A DNA stretch of 64,000 bases, taken from contig NZ_LT635549.1 in NCBI RefSeq assembly GCF_900120155.1, positions 1,415,907 through 1,479,906 on the forward strand. The letters are read 5' to 3'. The translations under genes were made by a program, and so were the position numbers. The stretch's first letter is position 1; every line of letters begins with the position of its first letter. This document shows, piece after piece, positions 17,395 through 26,253 of the stretch. The DNA is from Clostridium sp. Marseille-P3244. Its GTDB lineage: Bacteria > Bacillota > Clostridia > Lachnospirales > Lachnospiraceae. The notes under the pieces are model-generated. The model did not search any database. It was given only the letters and a program-made list of their open reading frames with translations, and had not been told where the DNA came from.

Positions 17395-18009
17395 ATGGTA
17401 ATACGAAGCATCAATCTTGAGACTGTATGCGGGATTACAAGTCCGCTCCCGGAAAACCATTTGCCGGAAGTGGCTTTCGCGGGGAAATCCAATGTAGGGA
17501 AATCTTCTCTGATCAATGCCCTGATGAACAGGAAGTCCTACGCCCGTATTTCTGCTGTTCCGGGTAAGACTCAGACGATCAATTTCTACAATATTAACGG
17601 AGAACTGTTTCTGGTGGATCTGCCGGGCTACGGGTATGCCAGAGTTTCTGAGCAAGAAAAGATCCAGTGGGGGAAGATGATAGAACGGTATCTGCACGGA
17701 TCCGCTCAGCTGAGGGCGGTTTTCCTGTTGATCGATATCCGCCATGAGCCTTCCGCCAATGACAGGATGATGTACAGGTGGATAGAAGAGCAGGGATTCC
17801 AGCCGGTACTGATCGCGACAAAGGTTGACAAGATCAAACGCAGCCAGGTACAGAAGCATCTCCGAATGTTGAGAGAAGGACTTTCCCCTGCCCCGGGGAC
17901 CAGAGTAATCCCGTTTTCCTCCGTAACAAAACAGGGAAGGGACGAAATCTGGGAACTGATCGAGAAAGAATGCTTTGAGACAGACGGGGAGGTCCACGAT
18001 GGAAAATAG
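17395..18009 (+). CDS. engB: EngB/YsxC, ribosome assembly GTPase
   Basis: A 204-residue GTPase needed for large-subunit assembly. G1 is GKSNVGKSSL, G3 is DLPGYGYA and G4 is TKVDK. The start at 17395 has AAGGAG about 7 nt upstream; the longer frame overlaps lon. The gene follows lon directly, as in many Firmicutes, and its end overlaps the next start. Confidence 0.95.
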   Translation: MVIRSINLETVCGITSPLPENHLPEVAFAGKSNVGKSSLINALMNRKSYARISAVPGKTQTINFYNINGELFLVDLPGYGYARVSEQEKIQWGKMIERYLHGSAQLRAVFLLIDIRHEPSANDRMMYRWIEEQGFQPVLIATKVDKIKRSQVQKHLRMLREGLSPAPGTRVIPFSSVTKQGRDEIWELIEKECFETDGEVHDGK

Positions 18010-19144
18010 GCGTCCATACTGGCAGGTAGGACTCAGGCTGTTATTCAGTCTACTGGCCACTGCCGCATTTGTGATCATAGGAGTAAAATTGATCGGATTT
18101 CTTATGCCCTTTGTCATCGGATGGATTATATCTGCTATAGCGGCGCCGCTGGTAAACTGGCTGGAAAAACGGCTCAGGATTGTGAAAAAACTGGGTTCCG
18201 CCCTGATCGTTATACTGGTGCTTGCCGTGATCGTCCTGGCTCTCTATTTCGGCATCAGCCGACTGATCTCTGAGATCAGCGGGCTGATCCGAAACTTTCC
18301 GGAAATGTACGCGCAGCTGGAAACAGGACTGGGGCAGATCGGGGAAACTCTTTCGGGGATCTTTGACCGGCTGCCGACGGGAATCCAGCACGGATGGAAC
18401 ACGGTGGCAGAAAATCTGGACAATTATATGGGAAATCTTGTTTCCGGCATCAGTGAGCCTACGGTTACTGCCGCGGGAAATATCGCGAAACGGGTCCCTT
18501 ATTATCTGATCTCTTTTATTGTGGCAGTCATGTCGGCATACTTTTTTATCGTTCAAAGAGAAGAAGTATTGGGCTGGATGAGGAGGATAGCGCCGGAATC
18601 TGTACAGAAGAGGATGACCCTTGTCATGGACAATCTGAAATATGCCGTGGGTGGCTATTTCAAGGCACAGTTTAAGATCATGGCGATTGTGTTCCTGATC
18701 CTGGTGGTAGGACTTGGGTTCCTGGGAGTGGGCTATTTTGTTCTGATCGCCCTTTTGATCGCGTTTCTTGATTTTCTGCCGTTTTTCGGGACAGGGACGG
18801 CGATGATACCGTGGGCGGTCTATCAGTTCTTTATGGGAGATTATAAAATGACGGCTGCTCTTGTAGTGATCTATGTGGTGACGCAGGTCGTGAGACAGCT
18901 TCTTCAGCCGAAGCTGGTGGGTGACAGTGTGGGCCTGAATCCTCTCGTGACACTGATCCTGCTGTATGTGGGTTACCGTATGGGAGGGATTCTGTGGATG
19001 ATCCTGGCTGTACCTATCGGCATGGTTCTGATCAATATGTGCCAGGCAGGAGCTTTTAACTATATTTTTGACGATGTCCGGATCCTGGTGGAAGGAATTC
19101 TGGGGCTGCAGGAAAAGGGAAATGAGGAAGACGATAAGTCATAA
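17999..19144 (+). CDS. AI-2E family (PerM/YdiK type) membrane transporter
   Basis: A 381-residue integral membrane protein. Hydrophobic segments are seen at about residues 10-55, 60-85, a soluble insert with amphipathic helices to ~155, then 160-185 and 205-340. LIAFLDFLPFFGTGTAMIPW is the conserved loop-helix of the family. Members have been linked to autoinducer-2 export, Na+/H+ exchange or polysaccharide export, so the substrate is open. The ATG at 17999 overlaps the end of engB by 11 bp, with GGGGAGG upstream, so the two are coupled. The IS element lies just downstream and does not break the frame. Confidence 0.85.
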   Translation: MENRRPYWQVGLRLLFSLLATAAFVIIGVKLIGFLMPFVIGWIISAIAAPLVNWLEKRLRIVKKLGSALIVILVLAVIVLALYFGISRLISEISGLIRNFPEMYAQLETGLGQIGETLSGIFDRLPTGIQHGWNTVAENLDNYMGNLVSGISEPTVTAAGNIAKRVPYYLISFIVAVMSAYFFIVQREEVLGWMRRIAPESVQKRMTLVMDNLKYAVGGYFKAQFKIMAIVFLILVVGLGFLGVGYFVLIALLIAFLDFLPFFGTGTAMIPWAVYQFFMGDYKMTAALVVIYVVTQVVRQLLQPKLVGDSVGLNPLVTLILLYVGYRMGGILWMILAVPIGMVLINMCQAGAFNYIFDDVRILVEGILGLQEKGNEEDDKS

Positions 19145-19154
19145 GAGTCCTTCG

Positions 19155-19163
19155 GATATTTCT
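19155..19163 (+). repeat. 9-bp target-site duplication, left copy
   Basis: GATATTTCT directly abuts the left inverted repeat. The same 9 bp follows the right inverted repeat. Confidence 0.85.
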
Positions 19164-19174
19164 CTTGAGTTTCC

Positions 19175-19230
19175 GCAGATTGTACTAAAAAGATGAGTAT
19201 GTCTTTCTAAAGTACCAATCTGCCCATTTT
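19175..19230 (+). terminator. Stem-loop with T run inside the IS left end
   Basis: GCAGATTG (19175-19182) pairs with CAATCTGC (19216-19223), extended by four pairs after a one-base bulge, and is followed by CCATTTTTT. It would stop transcription arriving from the engB/permease operon. Confidence 0.6.
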
Positions 19231-19321
19231 TTGAGAGATTTAGAATGGCAGCACCGAGAGTAGAGGCACTTTTATAAGCCCCGCCGGAACCGGGCTTTGG
19301 GAGACATATACTTTTATCTAT

Positions 19322-20575
19322 TCAGGCGGTCAGCTTAAGGCAGAGTTGACGGTATGTCGGACGCTTTGTCCTGTACCAGAGCCGGATGCCCTCTTTGGCA
19401 TGTGACAGTATGCCGGAGATGCCTTTTGCCAGCCGGTAATAGCAGAAACTGACTTTTTCCTTGATCGGGTCTGCTTCCTGTATGATTGAAACTTTCAGGG
19501 CGTTTGTCTCAGGACTTAATTCTTCCTGAGCTAAAAATGCCATGGCTAAAGTAATATAAAAGTTAAGCGCATTAATGGCTTCCAGTTTTCTTACACGGAA
19601 ATTTTCAAACTGATAGGTCTGCTTTTTACAACGGAAATATTCCTCGATCCGCCATCTGGAAAAATAAGTTCTGGCAATGCGGATCACATCATCCTTTGAA
19701 CGGATCTCTTTGTTTGTAGCCAGCATCATGGGATGTTCCGTGATCCCATAGACCAGGACCAGATAAATATTTTTCCGGGAGGCAGTGATCTGAACTTTTA
19801 CGTGGGAAAGATATGCGGTATGCTCTTTTCCCTTATAGAAAACATCCGCTTTTACTTTCCCTTTCCTCCGATTCTGCAGTTCCGTTGCCTTTGTCCATTT
19901 GTTGTGATAAAGAAGTTTCCGGTTGGATTTCAGGCGGATCACGTAATCCTGCTTCAGATGGTCGAGGATGAGAAAGATCTTATTGTCATCATAACCGCGG
20001 TCCATAACAAAGGTGGCCTTTCCGAAAAGAGCAGATGCCTGTTTGATCGCATCAAATGTGATGGTATTTACAGATTTATAGTCCTTCTCAACAGAAGAAT
20101 GGATCATGGAAAAAACACTGACAGGATGCTTGTTGGCAGTCAGGACACAGGCCTCTGTTACATGGTATCCTTTTTTATAAACACTTTTCGTCTGTGTGCT
20201 TTCAGAACCATCGCGAACGATACCAAGAGCTTCAAACTGTTTTCCATCTGGTTTTACGATATCACTTTCATCAATGAGGACCACTGGTTCAGAGGGAACG
20301 AGTCTCTTTACGGTGTGGAGATAAGAAGCGGCAGCAGAAGCCGGCGTTCCTTCCGAAAGATGATTTGAAAGCCGTTTTACAGTATTCACCTTATGTACCG
20401 TTTCATGAAGCTGGTCGGAAATATCAGTGAGCAGACAGCTTCTGGATGCCAGAATGCCATAAACCATATCTGCTGTGAACTTCCGATCTGGTTTCGAAAG
20501 TCTGCGGGAGATTTTATTAGTAAAAGTCAAAATTTTTCTTTTCAAACGGTAGGTAATTGATGTAGAATTAGCCAT
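19322..20575 (-). CDS. IS4-like DDE transposase
   Basis: A 417-residue transposase with the RNase H-like fold. The first Asp is in VVLIDESDIV, the second in FVMDRGYDDNK, and the Glu in RWRIEEYFRCKKQTY, with the YREK-like spacing of the IS4 group. The N-terminal ~100 residues are basic and helical, as expected for end binding. The frame is complete, with no stop or shift. The 16-bp ends and 9-bp duplication agree with an IS4-type element; the subgroup is not assigned. Confidence 0.88.
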   Translation of the reverse strand: MANSTSITYRLKRKILTFTNKISRRLSKPDRKFTADMVYGILASRSCLLTDISDQLHETVHKVNTVKRLSNHLSEGTPASAAASYLHTVKRLVPSEPVVLIDESDIVKPDGKQFEALGIVRDGSESTQTKSVYKKGYHVTEACVLTANKHPVSVFSMIHSSVEKDYKSVNTITFDAIKQASALFGKATFVMDRGYDDNKIFLILDHLKQDYVIRLKSNRKLLYHNKWTKATELQNRRKGKVKADVFYKGKEHTAYLSHVKVQITASRKNIYLVLVYGITEHPMMLATNKEIRSKDDVIRIARTYFSRWRIEEYFRCKKQTYQFENFRVRKLEAINALNFYITLAMAFLAQEELSPETNALKVSIIQEADPIKEKVSFCYYRLAKGISGILSHAKEGIRLWYRTKRPTYRQLCLKLTA

Positions 20576-20735
20576 AAGGAATCCCCTTTCTTTTTGTTTA
20601 GTAAGGTTTTTGTTTTGCAGCTTAATTTTACATCAAAAAGGGACAGGATTCCTTATATTTTGGCCATTTTTTGAAAGTTGTGGATAACAAAACGCAGCAG
20701 ATTTGTCTGAGGGAATAATTCTGCGGAAACTCAAG

Positions 20736-20744
20736 GATATTTCT
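20736..20744 (+). repeat. 9-bp target-site duplication, right copy
   Basis: GATATTTCT immediately follows the right inverted repeat and matches 19155-19163. Confidence 0.85.
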
Positions 20745-20747
20745 GCG

Positions 20748-20776
20748 TTGAAAAAAAAACAGGTGTATGATATTAT
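20748..20776 (+). promoter_or_regulatory. Promoter of the rubredoxin gene
   Basis: TTGAAA (20748-20753) and TATTAT (20771-20776) are 17 bp apart. The -35 box begins only 12 bp beyond the IS right end, so the insertion has replaced whatever lay upstream. Confidence 0.6.
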
Positions 20777-20854
20777 GAGTGAGGAATACATGTCCTGTCA
20801 GCAGAATAAAAATATAAGGTTTACAGGATAATATGAATCAGGAGGTAAGATTTG

Positions 20855-21016
20855 ATGAAGAAATATGTATGTGATGTCTGTGGATATATCTATGATGAGG
20901 AAATCGGCGATCCGGATAACGGGATCGAGCCGGGCACAAAGTGGGAAGACGTGCCGGACGATTTTGTCTGCCCGCTGTGCGGAGTGGGAAAAGACCAGTT
21001 TTCAGAAGCTGAATAA
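20855..21016 (+). CDS. Rubredoxin
   Basis: A 53-residue electron carrier with one Fe(Cys)4 centre. The two Cys pairs are in [13 protein letters not shown] and [14 protein letters not shown]. The conserved aromatic and acidic residues (GDPDNGI, W at residue 36) are present. AGGAGG lies about 9 nt before the ATG. Related proteins pass electrons to rubrerythrin, superoxide reductase or flavodiiron proteins in anaerobes under oxygen stress. It lies upstream of an FAD oxidoreductase, but a 98-bp gap separates them, so an electron link is only a guess. Confidence 0.95.
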   Translation: MKKYVCDVCGYIYDEEIGDPDNGIEPGTKWEDVPDDFVCPLCGVGKDQFSEAE

Positions 21017-21114
21017 TCTCCTTATAGCAGAAAGACCGGAAGCTGCCGCCCCACTGTAACAGATCGGGACGGCAGTTTTTCTATGGCGGAGAAAGCCGGA
21101 AAGGGTGAAAAATA

Positions 21115-22503
21115 GTGGGAAGGTATGATGTGATCATAATCGGGGCGGGACCCGGCGGGATATTCGCCGCGTATGAACTTATGCAGAAAGCTCCGGATAT
21201 GAAAGTGGCTGTATTTGAGGCGGGAAATCCTCTGGAGAAAAGAAAGTGCCCCATTGACGGGAAGAAAGTAAAGAGCTGCATCGGCTGCAAAACATGTGCT
21301 ATTATGAGCGGTTTTGGCGGAGCCGGAGCCTTTTCAGACGGAAAATATAATATTACCAATGATTTCGGAGGCACATTGTATGAGTATATCGGGAAGGACA
21401 CAGCCATCGGGCTTATGAGGTATGTGGACGAGATCAATGTGCGCTATGGCGGGGAAGGAACAAGGATGTTTTCAACCGCGGGCACAAAGTTCAAGAAACT
21501 GTGCATGCAGAATAAGCTTAAGCTTCTGGACGCGTCTGTGCGACATCTTGGAACGGATATTAATTATGTGGTTCTGGGGAATCTGTACCGAGAGCTGAAG
21601 GATCGGGTGGAGTTCCGTTTTAACTGCCATGTGGATAATGTGGAACTTGCCGACGGAGGTTACAGGATCATCAGCGGGAGCGGACAGGATGAGTGCGACA
21701 GGTGTATCATCTCTGTGGGCAGGAGCGGCAGCAAATGGATGGAGAAGATCTGTGAAGGGCTGGAAATCCCGACTCGTTCAAACCGGGTAGATATCGGTGT
21801 CCGTGTAGAGCTGCCGGCAGAGATATTCTCCCATTTGACAGATGAACTGTATGAGAGCAAGATCGTGTACAGAACTGAAAAGTTTGAGGACAGAGTGCGG
21901 ACATTCTGTATGAATCCCTGCGGGATTGTGGTCAATGAAAATACGAACGGGATCGTTACCGTGAATGGTCACAGCTATGAGGACCCTGCAAAACAGACTG
22001 AGAATACGAACTTTGCCCTTCTTGTAGAGAAACACTTTTCCGAGCCGTTCAAGGACAGCAACGGATATGGCGAGAGCATCGCGCGTCTGTCCAATATGCT
22101 GGGCGGCGGAGTGCTGGTCCAGCGGTTTGGGGATCTGATCCGCGGCAGGAGGAGTACCCAGAAGAGGATTGATGAGGGATTCGTGCGCCCGACTCTGTCA
22201 GCATCTCCGGGAGACTTAAGTCTTGTACTGCCGAAGAGGATCATGGACGGTATCATAGAAATGATTTACGCGCTGGATAAGATCGCGCCCGGCACGGCCA
22301 ATGATGATACACTGCTGTACGGAGTGGAAGTGAAGTTTTATAATATGGAAGTCACTCTGGACGGGCATCTGGAGACGAAACACAAAGGACTCTATGTGAT
22401 CGGTGACGGCAGCGGAGTAACCCATTCTCTGTCACACGCATCGGCCAGCGGGGTATATGTGGCCAGGGAGATCGCCGGAGAAAACAGGCAGGAGGCAGAA
22501 TGA
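21115..22503 (+). CDS. FAD-dependent dehydrogenase/oxidoreductase
   Basis: A 462-residue flavoprotein. The dinucleotide-binding motif is VIIIGAGPGGIFAAYEL at the N-terminus. A conserved Cys/Gly block follows (CIGCKTCAIMSGFGGAGAFS), then an ISVGRSG segment and a C-terminal FAD-contact region (LYVIGDGSGVTHSLSHA). The pattern matches the uncharacterised COG2509-type dehydrogenases. The substrate is not known. The start is GTG at 21115, chosen because the FAD motif begins at residue 5. The stop overlaps the next gene by 4 bp. Confidence 0.82.
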   Translation: MGRYDVIIIGAGPGGIFAAYELMQKAPDMKVAVFEAGNPLEKRKCPIDGKKVKSCIGCKTCAIMSGFGGAGAFSDGKYNITNDFGGTLYEYIGKDTAIGLMRYVDEINVRYGGEGTRMFSTAGTKFKKLCMQNKLKLLDASVRHLGTDINYVVLGNLYRELKDRVEFRFNCHVDNVELADGGYRIISGSGQDECDRCIISVGRSGSKWMEKICEGLEIPTRSNRVDIGVRVELPAEIFSHLTDELYESKIVYRTEKFEDRVRTFCMNPCGIVVNENTNGIVTVNGHSYEDPAKQTENTNFALLVEKHFSEPFKDSNGYGESIARLSNMLGGGVLVQRFGDLIRGRRSTQKRIDEGFVRPTLSASPGDLSLVLPKRIMDGIIEMIYALDKIAPGTANDDTLLYGVEVKFYNMEVTLDGHLETKHKGLYVIGDGSGVTHSLSHASASGVYVAREIAGENRQEAE

Positions 22504-23345
22504 TAAAATTACTTGCAGTGGATATGGACGGTACCTGTCTGGATGAAAGGAGCCGGATGACAGACGAGACACTGAACTCCCTCAGGCATGCGGCGGCAGA
22601 AGGCATCGTGGTGGTTCCTACTACAGGGAGGAATCTTTCCTGTATCCCCCACAGACTGGCAGCGGGGATACTCCGGATGGAAGGCACACCGGATGACTGG
22701 AAAAATCCGGGACTTTTTCGATACGTGATTTCTTCAAATGGCGCTGTGGCCACAGACATCCGCAAGAAGAAGACAATCTTTCAAGCCATGATCCCAAGGC
22801 CAGAAGCGCTGCGGCTTCTGGAAGCATGCAGGGGCAGCAGGCTGGGGACCGCTTCCCACATCTGTCATCGGTATTTTATACAGGGACGGCTTCTGACCGC
22901 GGCCGGACGCATTATTTATGGAAGAGACGCGGCAGGGGTATACTGTGTCCGGGATATGGAAAAGATTGTCCGGGAAAGCCGGCGTGAGGTGGAAGAGTTC
23001 CAGTTTTATTTTCTCTCGGCGAAAGCCAGAGGAAAGCTGATGAAATCTCTGGAAGAATTTCCGGAACTTGACGGGGCATGTACAAAGCTCTATGCGGAAG
23101 TCTACTCCAAAGAAGCTACAAAAGGGAATGCGCTGGCAGCGCTGGCAGAGCATCTGGGGATCAGGAAAGAAGAAATCGCCTGTATCGGGGACGGAGAAAA
23201 TGATCTGTCCATGTTCCGGGTGTCAGGATTAAAGATTGCTATGGGGAACGGAGTTCCTGAGCTGAAAGAACAGGCGGATCATGTGACCGGGACAAACAGA
23301 CACAAAGGCGCGGCTGAAGCGATAAAAAAATATATTCTGTCGTGA
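22500..23345 (+). CDS. HAD-superfamily phosphatase, Cof type
   Basis: A 281-residue cytoplasmic hydrolase. Motif I is LLAVDMDGTCLD, motif II lies near VVVPTTGRN, and motifs III/IV are KGNALAALAEHLG and CIGDGENDLSMF. The C2 cap between ~85 and 190 is of the Cof type, which usually acts on sugar phosphates or FMN. It starts within the end of the FAD oxidoreductase gene (ATGATAA overlap), so both are made from one message. The substrate cannot be read from the sequence. Confidence 0.88.
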   Translation: MIKLLAVDMDGTCLDERSRMTDETLNSLRHAAAEGIVVVPTTGRNLSCIPHRLAAGILRMEGTPDDWKNPGLFRYVISSNGAVATDIRKKKTIFQAMIPRPEALRLLEACRGSRLGTASHICHRYFIQGRLLTAAGRIIYGRDAAGVYCVRDMEKIVRESRREVEEFQFYFLSAKARGKLMKSLEEFPELDGACTKLYAEVYSKEATKGNALAALAEHLGIRKEEIACIGDGENDLSMFRVSGLKIAMGNGVPELKEQADHVTGTNRHKGAAEAIKKYILS

Positions 23346-23348
23346 TAT

Positions 23349-23408
23349 AAAAATGCTCCCCTCCGGGCAGCCCTGATCTACAGGGCTGAGTCCGAAGGAG
23401 AGCATTTT
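23349..23408. terminator. Bidirectional terminator between convergent genes
   Basis: A long stem with AAAATGCTC at one end and GAGCATTTT at the other encloses CAGCCCTG/CAGGGCTG. It serves the HAD gene on plus and the coat-protein gene on minus. Confidence 0.75.
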
Positions 23409-23425
23409 GCGGTCTGCTGTTTGAA

Positions 23426-23674
23426 TCAGCCGGCCTGTACGATGGATTTTACATGATCGATCTCTTCCTGAGTGGCCTTTGCAGCCGGGACGTAATAGCT
23501 TCTCTCTCTGGCCGCGTCGTACATTTTTTCCTGAGACATTTCGCATTGATTGCGCATCTGTTTCAGGCACTGTTTCAGCTCTTTGTTTTCTGTCTGGGCG
23601 ATCATGTCTCCGAACATTTTGAGCTCACCGTTTATGCCGACAAGGGCGTCGGCTACCATTGTTTTCTCATCCAT
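23426..23674 (-). CDS. Spore coat protein, CotF-like
   Basis: An 82-residue helical protein. DEKTMVADALVGINGELKM, then MIAQTENKELKQCLKQMRN, and a C-terminal YYVPAAKATQEEIDHVKS match the CotF-type coat domain. It would be incorporated in the spore coat. The ATG at 23674 is favoured because GAGGTG lies about 7 nt upstream; the GTG at 23683 is part of that site. A related shorter gene follows in the same orientation upstream, so this is a small coat operon. Confidence 0.8.
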   Translation of the reverse strand: MDEKTMVADALVGINGELKMFGDMIAQTENKELKQCLKQMRNQCEMSQEKMYDAARERSYYVPAAKATQEEIDHVKSIVQAG

Positions 23675-23782
23675 TGTTTTCACCTCGTCTGTTTTTGTCT
23701 CTCACGGAGACTGTGCTGTGTGTCAGTCCGCCGCAAAACCCCGTTTTACGGCGAATTCACATGTTACTGCAAAATCTGCGTT

Positions 23783-23965
23783 TTACAGAAATTTCATGAG
23801 TTCCTGTTTGTTTTTCATCGCAGAATCAGCCGCGTCCTGGAACAGTTTTTTGATTTCCGGATCGTCTGTTTTGGAAGCGTAGTCTGTCATCTTGCAGTGG
23901 GTAGTAGAATACCCTCCGATGAGATGACGCAGGTTCTGCAGATCGAGAACAGATATCTCTGCCAT
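23783..23965 (-). CDS. Small CotF-like coat protein
   Basis: A 60-residue helical protein (AEISVLDLQNLRHLIGGYST, then MTDYASKTDDPEIKKLFQ) with the helix pattern of CotF-like coat proteins but shorter. The second ATG at 23965 is preferred: GGAGGG lies 8 nt before it, whereas the first ATG has a gap of only 2 nt. It is upstream of the longer CotF-like gene by about 110 bp and probably shares its expression in the mother cell. Confidence 0.7.
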   Translation of the reverse strand: MAEISVLDLQNLRHLIGGYSTTHCKMTDYASKTDDPEIKKLFQDAADSAMKNKQELMKFL

Positions 23966-23993
23966 GGTCATAACCCTCCTTCAGAATGATTTT

Positions 23994-24725
23994 TCACAGA
24001 GTATTATGCCCGGCCTGTCCGCTGTTTATGAGCGAATGCGCGATAAATTCATGAAAAAGGGCTCGCATTTCTAAAGATGTGCGGTACATACATTCGGGAT
24101 GCCACTGAACCCCTATGGCGAAGGGATGGGAGCTGATCTCCACTGCCTCGATGGTGCCGTCCTGTGCCCGGGCACTGACCGAAACTCCCCTGCCCAGCGT
24201 ATTGACCGCCTGGTGATGAAAGCTGTTGACGTAGAGGCAGGATCCGGCATACTGTTTCAGGAGGCTTCCGGGTTCTATACGGATCCGGTGGCTGACCTCC
24301 CCGCGGGACGCGGACTGCTGCATATGATTTAAAATTTTTCCCGGAATCAGCGACAGATCCTGCCAGATCGAGCCTCCGCAGGCTACGTTCAGCACCTGCA
24401 TGCCCCGGCAGATGGCAAATACCGGTTTTTGGGACGCCAGGACGCGCCGCATGAGGCGGATCTGGAACAGGTCCACGGTGATATCGGTGCTGCCGTTTCC
24501 TTCCCGGGGCTCCTCCCCGAAAAGGAGAGGCGTGATATCCCCGCCGCCGCAGAAGAGAAAACCGTCACAGAAACGGATATATTCTTCGATCACATGATCG
24601 CTTCGGACAACCGGGAGGATCAGGGGCAGCCCTTTCGCGTATCTTACAGACTGGATGTAGGGATTGGTGACAAACTGGCGGTTTTCCTGAAAACCGCAGA
24701 CAACGATTCCGATCCGGGGTTCCAT
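23994..24725 (-). CDS. Gamma-glutamyl hydrolase-type class I glutamine amidotransferase (peptidase C26)
   Basis: A 243-residue cytoplasmic hydrolase. The nucleophile Cys is in FAICRGMQVLNVACGG, and the His-Glu pair is in GVQWHPE. LFCGGGDITP is also diagnostic. Relatives such as PuuD split gamma-glutamyl-GABA; others act on gamma-glutamyl peptides or folates. No other putrescine gene is nearby, so the substrate is open. GGAGGAG lies before the start on the minus strand. It diverges from the dipeptidase gene, another peptide-cleaving enzyme. Confidence 0.88.
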   Translation of the reverse strand: MEPRIGIVVCGFQENRQFVTNPYIQSVRYAKGLPLILPVVRSDHVIEEYIRFCDGFLFCGGGDITPLLFGEEPREGNGSTDITVDLFQIRLMRRVLASQKPVFAICRGMQVLNVACGGSIWQDLSLIPGKILNHMQQSASRGEVSHRIRIEPGSLLKQYAGSCLYVNSFHHQAVNTLGRGVSVSARAQDGTIEAVEISSHPFAIGVQWHPECMYRTSLEMRALFHEFIAHSLINSGQAGHNTL

Positions 24726-24865
24726 AGCTCCTCCTTATATTTATGAGAATGATCAACAAAAAACAATGATGTATGATAGAGTATGTAAAATGCTGGAAAT
24801 TTATACATAGTATATAAAGATAAAAAGAGCCGGCCCGCGGCCGGATAGAAAGAAGAGGGAACGGT

Positions 24866-25828
24866 ATGAAATGGATCGATATGCACTGTGATACACTGAG
24901 CATGCTTCGGGAAGGAACAGACGGCACTCTGGAGGAAAACCGCCTTTGCGTGGATATCAGGAGACTGAAGCAGGCAGGCGCGGCCGCACAGTTTTTCGCG
25001 TGTTTTGTTAATGTCGGAAAAGGAGCGGAAAAAGAGAAATGGAACCGGGGCTATGAAAAAGTCCTGTCGATGGTCTCCCGCGCCCGTGCCGCGGCCGGAA
25101 AAGATTTTTCCATCACGTTTTCTGCAGAGGAGCTGACACGGTCGGAGCAAAAAGGAAGCATGGCGGGGATCCTGACCGTGGAGGAAGGAGGCGTTCTGAA
25201 TCAGAAGATGGAACGGCTTGGAGAACTGTATAACAGAGGGGTCCGGCTGATGACGCTTACATGGAATTATGAGAACTGTATCGGATGCCCCAACAGCAGA
25301 GACCGGAACATGATGGAAAAGGGACTGACTCCTTTTGGAAAGGAAGTGGCAGAGCAGATGAACGCGCTGGGAATGATCATTGACGTCTCCCACCTGTCTG
25401 ACGGAGGCTTCTACGACTGTATCAGACAGAGCCAGGTTCCGGTCGTGGCGTCCCACTCCAATGCCCGGGAACTCTGTCCCCATCCCAGGAATCTCAGTGA
25501 CGACATGCTCCGGCTGCTGGGGGAAAAAGGAGGCGTGGCCGGGGTGAATTTCTATTCTTCCTTCCTGACGGACAGAAGGAGAAGAGCAGATCTTGAGGAT
25601 ATCGTGAGACATATGGTATATATGATCGGCAGGGCCGGGGAGGACGCGGTGGCTCTGGGGACAGATTTTGACGGGTTTGACCGGCCGTCCCTTCCGGTGG
25701 GAATGGAGAGCGTCCTGGATATGGAAAAACTCTGGGATCAGATGGCCCGCGCCGGATTAAGCCCGCGGCAGATCGAAAAGATCGCGTATGGAAATGTTAT
25801 GCGTGTCATTCGGGATGTGTGGAAATGA
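24866..25828 (+). CDS. Membrane dipeptidase-type zinc peptidase (M19)
   Basis: A 320-residue metal-dependent dipeptidase. The metal ligands are in WIDMHCDTLSML, the bridging Glu in GILTVEEGG, and His residues in IIDVSHLSDGG and VVASHSNAREL. The substrate-binding end is ALGTDFDGFDRP. No signal peptide is visible, so it is likely cytoplasmic. A GAAGAGGGAACG site precedes the ATG. Members cleave dipeptides with broad specificity, including D-amino acid forms. Confidence 0.9.
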   Translation: MKWIDMHCDTLSMLREGTDGTLEENRLCVDIRRLKQAGAAAQFFACFVNVGKGAEKEKWNRGYEKVLSMVSRARAAAGKDFSITFSAEELTRSEQKGSMAGILTVEEGGVLNQKMERLGELYNRGVRLMTLTWNYENCIGCPNSRDRNMMEKGLTPFGKEVAEQMNALGMIIDVSHLSDGGFYDCIRQSQVPVVASHSNARELCPHPRNLSDDMLRLLGEKGGVAGVNFYSSFLTDRRRRADLEDIVRHMVYMIGRAGEDAVALGTDFDGFDRPSLPVGMESVLDMEKLWDQMARAGLSPRQIEKIAYGNVMRVIRDVWK

Positions 25829-25887
25829 GGTTCCGGACAGATCACATGCAAAATTATCAGAAAAGAGCATCAATATCAAATATAATT

Positions 25888-25916
25888 TTGACAATATAAG
25901 TGCAGGAGCTTATAAT
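25888..25916 (+). promoter_or_regulatory. Consensus sigma-A promoter of the LXG toxin locus
   Basis: TTGACA (25888-25893) and TATAAT (25911-25916) are separated by exactly 17 bp. Both boxes are perfect consensus, so basal transcription should be strong. The 155 bp between the dipeptidase stop and the first small frame hold nothing else I can name. Confidence 0.8.
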
Positions 25917-25983
25917 ACAGGTATGAGACGGGAATGGGGATACTTTATGAGATAAAACTATGTTTGGCAGGGGGAAGAGAAGG

Positions 25984-26178
25984 ATGAGAGTTCTGAAAAA
26001 CAATTCTGGCTTATCCGGCACATCGGCACAGTCATTTCAGGTAAAAACATCAGTACAGGCAGTTCAGCTGAAGGTCACAGAGTTATTGAAGAACACAGAC
26101 TGGGGAAATACCGAGGAGGAAAAAAGATCCGGTACAGAACCCGGGAAAATAGCAGGAAGCAGGTTACTCTGCAGGTGA
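25984..26178 (+). CDS. Small protein of unknown function at the head of the LXG locus
   Basis: A 64-residue frame with GAGAAGG just before the ATG at 25984. It is rich in Ser, Lys and Gln (SGLSGTSAQSFQVKTSVQAV). No family is recognised. A second frame (about 26129-26236) continues with plausible codons, so the gene could be frameshifted. It may be a small T7SS partner or a remnant; 75 bp separate it from the next gene. Confidence 0.35.
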   Translation: MRVLKNNSGLSGTSAQSFQVKTSVQAVQLKVTELLKNTDWGNTEEEKRSGTEPGKIAGSRLLCR

Positions 26179-26253
26179 AAACCGCAGGGGATTTTCTGCT
26201 GTCCAAAAACAGACGCGGGAAAAGACCGGGGAATTAGGGAGTGAGGTGTCGAA

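Larger units (their letters stand above)
19164..20735 (-). mobile_element. IS4-like insertion sequence, 1572 bp, complete
   Basis: The element has perfect 16-bp terminal inverted repeats: CTTGAGTTTCCGCAGA at 19164-19179 and its complement at 20720-20735. It is flanked by a 9-bp direct repeat (19155-19163 and 20736-20744). It carries one intact transposase gene on the minus strand. The exact ends and exact duplication point to a recent insertion. A stem-loop with a T run (19175-19230) sits just inside the left end. Confidence 0.9.
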
